DNA of 64,000 nucleotides from Brachionus manjavacas (lineage: Eukaryota; Rotifera; Eurotatoria; Ploima; Brachionidae): positions 434,001 to 498,000 of the forward strand of contig JAHQIY010000001.1 in the NCBI GenBank assembly GCA_019054805.1, written 5' to 3'. Every line of letters starts with the position of its first letter. The stretch's first letter is position 1. The notes beneath the pieces are model-generated. The model did not search any database, was not told where the DNA came from, and worked only from the letters and a program-made list of their open reading frames with translations. Below, piece after piece: positions 56,101 to 64,000 of the stretch. The position numbers and the translations under genes were made by a program.

Positions 56101-59055
56101 CCAGAAAAATATGGCTGACGAGAATTTCACCATAAAACTCGATTGAATATTTTCTTTTTTTCTAACAAACACTCTCTTCTCATAATTTAGGTACTTTTTC
56201 TTAAATTTATTATCATTTTTTTAATAAAAATTGTCAACAAGTTAAAAATAAAAATAAAAATAAAATAATAAAATAATAAAATAGTAGATTTCTTTTCAAT
56301 TTAGTATTAATTAAAATTTAACTTAAATATTCTAAAAATTAAATTAAAAAAATTCTAAAACTTTTATTTTTTTATTAAATAAAATTTTAAATACTTAAAA
56401 TTTTTTTATTAAATCATTCGATTTTTTCTATCAATCCGCTGCACCTCAATAAAAGCGGATTTCTGCTTTTTGGTCAAAATATTAAGCGGATTTTGGGGAC
56501 AAACAAGAAATTTTTGAATATTTCCGCAGCGGATCGCCATTCCGCAATTCTTTTCATTTTCCGCTTTTAAGTCATGTATATTTCAACTGCTGGAAAACTG
56601 TAAGCGATAATTTACAAGCAACACCGATAACATGTTTACATGATTACATATGTAATATTTATTCCAATATTCATAACTACAAAAACTCAATTTCCAACAC
56701 TCTTTGTCCAAGAATATGCTATTTCTAAAGCTCCTTCAAATTAAAAAAAGAAACAAAAAAAATTATTAACTTCAATTGCTTATTTTTATATTAGTTACGA
56801 GAATTAGGCATTTATTTAATTATTTAATTATCTATGGTTCACTTAACCGACTAGACAAAGCTTTTCAACGATTGAATATAAATTTTAATCTAAATATGTT
56901 TTTTTTTCCTTTTTTATTTTTAATTTTTTTTTCATATATTTTTATTCTGAAGTAGCATTAGCTTGGTACAGATAAACAAATAAATAAATAGGTTATCCCT
57001 AAAACACGGATCCGGATCGATTTTTATTGAAAAAAATTGAAAAAGACAATTTAAAATCAACACTATTTGAAATTGTAACTATTGGTCCTTCAGTTTCAGT
57101 TGATACCCTAGGACTACAGAATAGTTTGAGTTCGGGTCAAACTCAATTACAATTATAAGAGTTTTAAAAGTTTAAAAAAAAGACAAGCGTGTTTTGTCAC
57201 TTGTTTTGGTCAACAAAGAGTTTGATTTCAGCGGTAAAATAAAAGAAGATATGTTGCTTACAATGCCTGAAGATGTTCCATATGGTCCTTTAAATAAATT
57301 TTTATTTTGAAACATGACAATTTTAAATCCGGATCCGTCTTTTAGGCATTAAAAGTCCGGAAAAAATATCCGTGTTTTAGGGATAACCAAATAAATACAT
57401 TATTTAAAAGTTAAAAAAAGAATTTTCAATATTTTTTCAAATTTCTATTAAAAATTAAATTCATTCTATTTCACTAAAGAGTTTAATTTCAAATATGAAA
57501 ATGCTTGCAATATTAACTTAAAATTAATTTTTTTTATTTGAAACATCGCACTTTTTCAATGTTATTTCAACATTGGATACATTTTGTAATTCAATCACAA
57601 AAAATTAAACCAAATAAAAGCTAAAATAAATTTTTTTAATTTTAACTTTTATGTACAATTTGAAATACTAAGTTTTGGTATAAATAAAAAAGAAAAACAA
57701 AGTAAAATTTTACGATTTAATTATAATGAATTTAAAATAAAAATGTCTAGCAAAAAAGGAAAAAAATTTCATATGAAAAATTTGTCTGATAGCCCTTTGA
57801 TGCGGTGCAAATGAGATTCGATGGCATTCGAACTGAATGTAGGTAGGTGAGACTTGTTCTCGAAAATTTCCGAATGATTGACCAATTTTACACGTGGATG
57901 ACTAGTATTGAGCCAGCTGGGCACTTGACCATTGGTAACAATGAACACATTGCGGATCCATGGAGCAAATTTTTCCACCGAACGCAACGAATACTTCAAT
58001 TCGTTATTGTCTTCAAAGCGATTTGGCAAGAAATCATCCATCAACCAATTGCCAAGATCCCACACTAAATACAGAGGAAAAAAATCCAAATCAAGATCAC
58101 TACTCGCCAACTTAGTCTTATTCAGGACAAAATTCTCGGCCTCTTTAGACCGAACTTTGAATATTTTCAAGCGCACGGTATTCTTTTTGGCAGCTTTATT
58201 TTTAATTTCCACACTGGGGTCAAACACTAACTCTGGTTCATGCTCATAATCGTTGTCAAAAATTGTGTTTTCTTTTAAATAAGGCGGCAAGTCAAGCTTT
58301 GACTGAGGCAAAGTGTTGAACGACAAGTGGTCTCTGGACACAGCTTGTTCGCGATATCGTTTTGCCATGAATGTGCGGTTTAAACGAACACAGTTAGGCG
58401 ACAAATCGCAATCAATAGTGTAGTAGGCCACATAAAACTTGTACGGCTTGTTCAACAAAGTTATTCTAAACAACTCACTAAACTGATTAATTAAACTTTT
58501 GTTTTTAATGAAATCATAATTATTCAGGTGGATTAGACTAATGTTATTTACAAAGTGGTCTTGAGTGAACCAGTCTTGGTTGTGTGATACTCCGGTGTAG
58601 GAATCGATGGTGATGTTGGAGTAGAGAGTGCGATCGAGCAGGGTTTTTGACTTGAGCAAAAAGTGCTGTTTGTCAACACTGGAAAGTTTGGGACTTGTGA
58701 CTATGAGGTTGTTTGGACCGATGCAGAATTTGTAGTGGCAAAAACTTGTGTTGAATAAACCAATCTTGTCCATCTCTACCTGGCTTACATTTAGTTTCAT
58801 TTCCTTTAGTTTGTATTGTTTGACAAGTTGCTGGTGGTCCGGGTCCGATCCGTTGACCCATGTGTACACCAAATCTATTCTATGCGATTGAGGTGGACAT
58901 TTGGGCTTGAAAAAATGGTACTCGAGAATGGTCTCGGACAGCTGCAGAGTGAATATGACTATTAGGAGAATTGAAATGCATAAAAGAGTGAGGCCTTGTC
59001 TAGTTTGGATGAAATCAAGAAGTTTGCGTTGAATATTTTTTAAAATTTTATTCAT
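53112..59055 (-). CDS. GNPTAB: GlcNAc-1-phosphotransferase alpha/beta precursor homologue, split by 2.5 kb
   Basis: The first block, 59055 to about 57773, encodes residues 1-428: cytoplasmic tail, signal anchor (about 21-40), Stealth motif 1 IDLVYTWVNGSDP (60-72), and Stealth motif 2 RFEDNNELKYSLRSVEKFAP with NVFIVTNGQVPSW (346-382). It breaks off in the third Stealth motif (LHRIKGLSDKFF). The second block, about 55266-53112, resumes exactly there with YFNDDVFLGRA and continues with two Notch/LNR modules (CDKACNTTECEYDGGDC; CDYPCNNPACAYDMGDC), an EF-hand-like loop (DELDLNRNGLLDPMEIKLL) and a C-terminal transmembrane helix followed by a basic tail. Known function: Golgi enzyme adding GlcNAc-phosphate to lysosomal enzymes, the first step of mannose-6-phosphate tagging. 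Total about 1140 residues, near the family length. The junction lacks GT/AG sites (see findings). Minus-strand AATAAA at 53061-53066. Confidence 0.9.
55267..56700. other. Left part of the sequence splitting GNPTAB
   Basis: A/T-rich, no gene. 56440-56570 is slightly richer in G/C with repeated GCGGAT words (AAAGCGGATTT, TAAGCGGATTTT, CAGCGGATCG), perhaps a transposon scrap. The open frame at 55321-55542 is low-complexity. Confidence 0.4.
56705..56990 (+). mobile_element. Jockey-like LINE 3' scrap
   Basis: Contains the dispersed word ATGCTATTTCTAAAGCTCCT (also at 33859), the CTATGGTTCACTTAACCGAC word (also near 34480) and, at 56945-56990, TTCTGAAGTAGCATTAGCTT then GGTACAGATAAACAAATAAA. The last matches the 3' tail of the LINE at 52775-52815. 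The (AAATA)n end abuts the 397-bp MITE. Confidence 0.65.
56991..57388. mobile_element. 398-bp MITE with 21-bp perfect inverted ends
   Basis: The left end GGTTATCCCTAAAACACGGA (56991) is the exact complement of the right end TCCGTGTTTTAGGGATAACC (57388), and a TCCGGATC/GATCCGGA-type word lies next to each. AAATAAAT sequences on both sides may be an 8-bp duplication but could also be part of the LINE tail. No coding frame. It lies within the sequence splitting GNPTAB. Confidence 0.88.
57400..57615 (+). repeat. Two dispersed repeat pieces
   Basis: 57410-57515 (AAAGAATTTTCAATATTTTT ... TTAATTTCAAATATGAAA) matches 60010-60105. 57537-57612 (TTTGAAACATCGCACTTTTT, CAACATTGGATACATTTTGT) matches one end of the 250-bp inverted repeat at 35225-35310. 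Confidence 0.8.
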
Positions 59056-60290
59056 TTTTTGTTAATTTTTGTTAAATTTTTTTAATTTATAATAATAAAC
59101 TAAAGTTAGTCTAAATTTGAAATTTTTCTAAAATTAAGACACCTTTGGATAGTCTCAAAGTAAAAATCATTTTATTTTTTTTAATATTTTTTGGATAGTC
59201 AACAACTTATAAACGCCACTAAATTTCACCAACGATTCTGTGTCAACTTGTTTTTTTTTTTCACATCATTTAAATCTCATCATCATCACTTTGGAAAATT
59301 CTTTTAAAATTAATTGTTTTATAAATGGCTTATTAAGTTAATTATACGCAATTGAAAGTTGGCGCAACGTGTTACATTCACAGAACTAATTTTGAACTGA
59401 AAAATTTTTTTAGATTTTTTATCATTTTGTTCGGCTCCATTGTACTGAATTTCACAAAACTTAATTGAAATAAAATTCTTTTGGACTTTTTTTGGTCGCC
59501 CAAGAAAAATATCAAATTAATTCAAATACAGATCTTTTAGTAGTTTTAAACAAATTATTTTTATTTTGCGACACGGTTCTGTAAAGGACCTTAATTTAAA
59601 ACTCTTATTTAATTAATTTCCAAGAAAAAATGATTATAGAGTTATGGACCATAACTTATGGTTCAAAATATATGTATATATGCTCCCGAAAGTCAAACAC
59701 TTTAAGGGTGAAAAATTAATTTTAGTTATCTTTAATTTTTTTAATTTTTGTTTAAAGACCAAGATTTAAGCAGAGAGGGCATTTGGGTACTTGGGATTTT
59801 TGAAAGGCTAATACCAGGTCAAACAGATCAGATAATGCTATTTCTAGACCTCTTTCAAATAAAATTAAAAAAAAAATATCAAATTCAATTGTTTGTTTTT
59901 AAATCGGCTTCTGACATTAGGCATTCTCTTAAATAGCTTTATTCAATTAGATAGCTAAATTTACAATTTTGTCAGAATTTGTTAAATAAATAAATAGATT
60001 ATATAAAATTAAAAAAAAAGAATTTTCAATATTTTTTTCAAATTTCCAAATTAAAATTAAACTCGTTCTATTTCACTATCAAGTTTAATTTCAAATATGA
60101 AAGCCTGGACGCCCGAAAAATGCTAAAAGAGCGCTCAGCAAGCAGTAATTTTACTGTCAGCTAACTAAAATTTAATAAATTTACTGATTAAATAAATATT
60201 TTTGCTATTATTTATGTCTTTTTAATTAATTTACTGAAGTATATTTACTGATTAAATATGCAATATTTTACTGACCATAGAATCATTAAA
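59056..60290. other. Upstream of GNPTAB; repeats, no gene
   Basis: The promoter of the minus-strand GNPTAB gene should lie just right of 59055, but none was picked out. 59757-59870 repeats the sequence at 33781-33890 (CATTTGGGTACTTGGGATTT against CATTTAGGTATTTGGGATTA), and 60010-60105 repeats 57410-57515. The spacing suggests one AT-rich repeat family. Confidence 0.55.
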
Positions 60291-60294
60291 TAGA

Positions 60295-60585
60295 AAGAAA
60301 AGAATTTGTTCCCTTTTCTTTTACAATTTCTAAAGCCTTGGATAGTATTTGGCATAAATTGATTAAAATAAATCCACCACGCTACTAAATTAAGTGGATC
60401 AGATCCTTCTTAGACTCTAGTACATCTAAAGTAAATGTAAATGACCACTTGAGCGATGAATACCAAATAAATGCAGGTGTCCCTCAAGGCTCAATAAATA
60501 GTCTTCTCTTATTTATATATCAATGACATCCCCAAAAGAAACAAAACAAATAATGAATACTCTCTACTTTTTGCGGATGATAGAT
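60295..60585 (+). mobile_element. LINE reverse transcriptase scrap
   Basis: Broken plus-strand frames read KERICSLFF-like residues and a SKALDSIWHKL-like palm box (near 60335), then NAGVPQGS (60470), YINDIPKRNKTNNEYSLLFA and DD. The last 75 bp are nearly identical to 51255-51305 in the other LINE, so they are the same family. Here the palm is more complete but carries many stops. Confidence 0.8.
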
Positions 60586-60772
60586 GATGATGACGACAAT
60601 TTTTTTTTTATTTGAACTTAATTCTAATTTTTCTTTCGAATAGAGGTATTGTAAAGAACAAAAAATTTTATTTTATTATTATTTTTTTTGTTCTAAATTT
60701 ATTAGAAATTTGCAAAATTAGTTTAATGAATTATTAAAGTCAAAATCTTTTCAGAAAAAAATCAAAAAAAAA

Positions 60773-62703
60773 TTAGCATGCCAAACAAGTCTTTTTACAT
60801 GGATTGTTTTCTAGCTCGTTTAGTATAGAACAAAAATTTTTCCACAATGAGCAACTATCAGCAAATTCATCGAAGCAATTTGAACCACATGATACCGGAC
60901 ATGCTTCTTTAATAGTTAAAGATCCAATAAACGCGTTCTTATCGCATAAATCTTGAAGTCTGAAAAATTCACAAGCTTGTTTATTAAAATCTGCTATTTG
61001 CGGTGCAGTGGTACTAGTTGCCAGAGAATTACAGCTTACTGGACATGCTTCTTTGATGGGCTTTGAACCAACAAAGGCATTTTCTTCGCACAAGTTTATA
61101 GACTTGTAATAATCGCATGCTGCAGGATTAAAATCTGTCACTGTCAATAAATTTGATGTCATACTGGTTGTTGAAGTGCTTGCTATTGAACATTGTCCAC
61201 AATTTGTCCCTGTGCAACCAGAAGTGCATGTACAAGAAAAACTCACACCAACTATTTGACATGTACCACCATTTAGGCACGGATCAGAACTACATGGATT
61301 TTGAATAAAAATTGTTGTGGTAGTTGTAGCTGTAGTCAAAGTGGTAGTTGTAGCTGTAGTCGAAGTGGTAGTTGTAGGTGTAGTGGTAGTTGTAGTTGAA
61401 GTGGTAGTTGAAGGTGTAGTAGAAGTGAAAGTGGTAGAGGGAGTTGTCAAAATATTTGTGACTCCTGAACAACTATTACAATTATAGCCTTGGCAATTAT
61501 TGGGACAAATGCAGATGTATCCTGAACTTCCAAAGTTTTGACAGGTTCCACCATTAAGACATGGATTTGGGAAGCAATCATTTGAAATTTTGGTTTCGCA
61601 CAATTCTCCTGTAAACTGTGATGTACAGGCGCACCGAAAGCCAAATAATGAAGTATTAGGCACATTAGTATTTATGCAAGTTCCGCCATTGCTACAAATG
61701 TTGGTTGCTTGTTGACATGTTAGTGGAGTTGGTGTGCACTGTCCACAGCTTCTCGGACAAACATTTCGCACCAACTGAAAGGCTCCGTTAATAAATACTT
61801 GTTTAATGTCACAGAATGGCGCGTCGTTCAAACAATTCCAGTACGAATCCTTACATACCAAAGCATTGTACTCTAAAATACAATTGAATTATTTAAAAAT
61901 AAAAAAAAAATAATTTTTTTTTACTTTTACAGCTTTGACAACAAAAACTTCCTATCAAATCATCCGAACAATATCCACTGATCGATTGACCAGCTTGTTG
62001 AACCAAATTAAAAAAATTAGGACAGCTCATTTGGGGAGTTGTTAAGGTTAGCCCAGTTATTTCCTGTGTTATAACATCGTCACCAAAAAGACAACTTCCA
62101 GTTGGTGCATTTTCTTTCTCACTACAAACGCCTAATTGACAGACTTTACCAGAGTCACACACAGTTCCATCAGCTGCGCCAGTTGTTCCCTCACACGTCG
62201 ATGTAGTCGAATCTTTTCTACAAAAGAGAATTTGACATATTGACGGAGCATTAAACTAAAAAATAAGATAAAATGTTTTTTTTTTTTATAATCATTTTTC
62301 AAATCATACTCTACAAAATGAGGCAGTAGGTCCGTGGATCATTTTGCACTGTTCATCTGGTGTAAGAAACTCGCCCGGAAGTTTGTCTTGGGTTAAATCA
62401 TTTTCAGGCACTGATACAGGTGTATTTAGGAGACATTGAGCTGTTGATGTCACAGAACTAAAATTAAAATGTAAAAATAATTTGAAATAAGTTGAAATTA
62501 AAATTTTGTTTTTGTTTTTACGTCAAAGATGGATTCAAAAGTAAATCCTTGAATTGTTCAATGGAACAAGAAGAGAATCTATTAAGATTTCCTCCAGATG
62601 TAGATGCGGCCATTATGTATCTTTGAGTTTGAGTTGGAAAACATTGAGGATAAAAGTCGTCGTGAGCAGCACCCAAGTTGTGACCGATCTCGTGAGCGAT
62701 TGT
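60773..62703 (-). CDS. ADAM-like metalloprotease with EGF, Thr-rich and ShKT tail, 3' half (gene B)
   Basis: Exons on the minus strand: 62703-62522, 62457-62310, 62255-61925 and 61872-60773, all GT-AG and in one frame. The first opens with the zinc site TIAHEIGHNLGAAHDD and later IMAAS (Met-turn), then FSSCSIEQFKDLL. The second and third encode the Cys-rich region (CKMIHGPTASFC; DGTVCDSGKVCQLGVC; SGYCSDDLIGSFCCQSC). The last holds a ShKT domain, two EGF modules (GFRCACTSQFTGELC; CLNGGTCQNFG), a Thr-rich repetitive linker (coding 61300-61450), a third EGF, two short ShK-like repeats ending EACPVSC and a final ShKT ending KKTCLAC. The phase of the junction before the ShKT exon equals that in gene A, supporting paralogy. 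The prodomain and the first half of the protease lie beyond 64000. Probably secreted; substrate unknown. Confidence 0.9.
61300..61450 (-). repeat. Coding tandem repeat (Thr-rich linker of gene B)
   Basis: Imperfect GTGGTAGTTGTAGCTGTAGT units encode a run of Thr with Ser/Ala/Pro between the second and third EGF modules. Such linkers are usually O-glycosylated. The repeat keeps the reading frame. Confidence 0.85.
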
Positions 62704-64000
62704 CTTTAGAGAAAAATTTTAAATTATTTTTTTTAAAGTATTTAAAATGTTTCATTATAAAATTTGTTAATTGTAAATTAAAATTATTTTAATTTATTTT
62801 TTTTGGCCCATTGAATAAAGGAAGTGTTAATCATGAAAATAAAAATAATTTAAATGTTTCTGAGTCTTCCCTTTCAATGTCTTGCTTACATTTAAAGAGT
62901 TAAAAAAATAAAAAACTAGAAATAGAAAAAAAAACTTTTTTCAACTAATTGTTTTAAGTTTTTGTAGAAGTAAGTAAATTATTTAAGTCTTAATGATTTG
63001 AAATACCAAAAGATTAATTGAAAACAAAACCAAAAAAGGCAACTTTAATAGACTTATTTTTCCTGTATTTTAAAATATTTTATTTTTGTCTTCTTTATTT
63101 AATTTAGTTTAGGTCTAAAAATTAATTTAATTCATTATTTTTAATTAAAGAAATTCTGTTTTCGGTCTACTTAATGCAATATTAAAAATAATAATAACTA
63201 ATATTTTGATTCGAAAAAAATATATTCAAAGCTTTTAATTGTCAATTAGACAATTTAGAAATTCAATTTTTCATAATTTCTTCCTACACTAATTTCTATG
63301 TAAATTGACACATCTATTAAAATTTTAAAAACCTTGACCATCTGATATTCTTATTTATTTTTTTTAAAATCTCTTTTACATTTTATTTACAATTTTTTTT
63401 TGTTGTATTCTAATTTTACTTTTAGATTTTTTTTTTTCTATCCGAAAAAGTTTAAGCTTAGTATTGATAATCAAGTAAAGAAAAGAAATTTAATTTAGAA
63501 CAGTAAGCAAAAAAACCTCTTCGTTCGGCAAACTAAAGTTTTAATGGGATTTATTTTGAAAAAAAAAAAGTTTAATACAAAAGCATTTCAATGATTAATT
63601 TAGATTTTTTGACTTCAAAACTGTGCAAAAATTTTTAAAATTCACAGCTGTTCATGAAACTAAATTATCTCTTTTTTTGAAAATATTTGTGAAAACCTTT
63701 AATCTAAAAAAATTAAACATGAAGGAAAAACTTTCGGATGCTTATTAAAAATAAAAGGAATAACTTCCCCTCGCATATTTCATGTGTAACTAATAAGACA
63801 ACAAAATCTAATTAAAACGACTTATTTTTATGAAATCTTTATCGACATTTACTTAAATATAGTAAATTTTTCATATCATTAGTAAAAATGATTCAGGAAA
63901 GAAATAAAAAATATTGAAGAACCAAATTTTTTATTTTAAGTTTCTTTTTTTTTATCTAAAGGTACTATAGCCCGACGCAAATAAACAAATTAATCATCAA
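62704..64000 (-). other. Intron of gene B, running off the window
   Basis: No further exon of gene B could be recognised up to the right edge. The sequence is A/T-rich. The last 45 bp (GGTACTATAGCCCGACGCAA, then ATAAACAAATTAA) resemble the tail of the jockey-like LINEs. Confidence 0.5.

Noticed and set aside
57769..59055. The two GNPTAB blocks as two independent genes
   Set aside because: The Stealth motif is cut exactly at the boundary and the second block starts in mid-motif, so they are parts of one gene.
61290..61665. His/Tyr-rich and other frames opposite or beside the EGF/Thr-rich exon
   Set aside because: They are alternate frames of the gene B coding repeat.

Overview
The window is very AT-rich nuclear DNA from an animal. 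Its genes have many short GT-AG introns (about 44-60 bp) mixed with multi-kilobase ones. Gene content includes a type II membrane serine protease, ADAM-like metalloproteases with ShKT and EGF domains, POT1, the GlcNAc-1-phosphotransferase precursor and myosin remnants. Several kinds of non-LTR retrotransposon and many DNA transposons are also present. The combination would suit a small-bodied protostome such as a monogonont rotifer. That placement is my inference; nothing in the sequence names the organism. No tRNA, rRNA or CRISPR array was seen.

Layout, left to right. Positions 1-3040 hold a LINE tail, a mariner relic and the first coding exon of a serine protease on the minus strand, which runs off the left edge. 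From 3040 to 7890 there is only an AT-rich desert. From 7895 to 10235 lies an internally deleted Mutator-like (MULE) element with matching inverted ends. From 11200 to 14345 there are LINE and MULE fragments. A single-exon membrane-anchored helical protein lies at 14668-15939 (minus). A complete nine-exon secreted ADAM-like protease covers 19547-33195 (plus); its long introns are full of transposons, including a pogo/Tigger-like element nested in a foldback element. From 33400 to 37000 there is an inverted-repeat region containing a copy of an exon from that protease, followed by a piggyBac-like element with TTAA flanks.

A complete four-exon POT1 gene occupies 37374-41659. Next come a decayed myosin-head fragment with a 61-bp minisatellite and a 2.6-kb pair of long inverted repeats built from ACGTAAA words (44546-47181). 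These repeats enclose five of the six exons of an unrecognised gene. From 47890 to 52800 there are a GC-rich inverted repeat, an ERI-type exonuclease gene fragment and nested LINEs. A GNPTAB homologue (53112-59055, minus) is split at its catalytic Stealth core by 2.5 kb lacking usable splice sites. The 3' half of a second ADAM-like protease (60773-62703, minus) is paralogous to the first, converges on it, and runs off the right edge.

The genes do not form an operon. The linked themes are two paralogous secreted metalloproteases with ShKT tails, telomere protection (POT1) and lysosomal-enzyme tagging (GNPTAB). Repeated transposon insertion into introns and gene ends has shaped the rest. Exon boundaries were read by eye from splice motifs and conserved reading phase; transcripts would be needed to confirm them.
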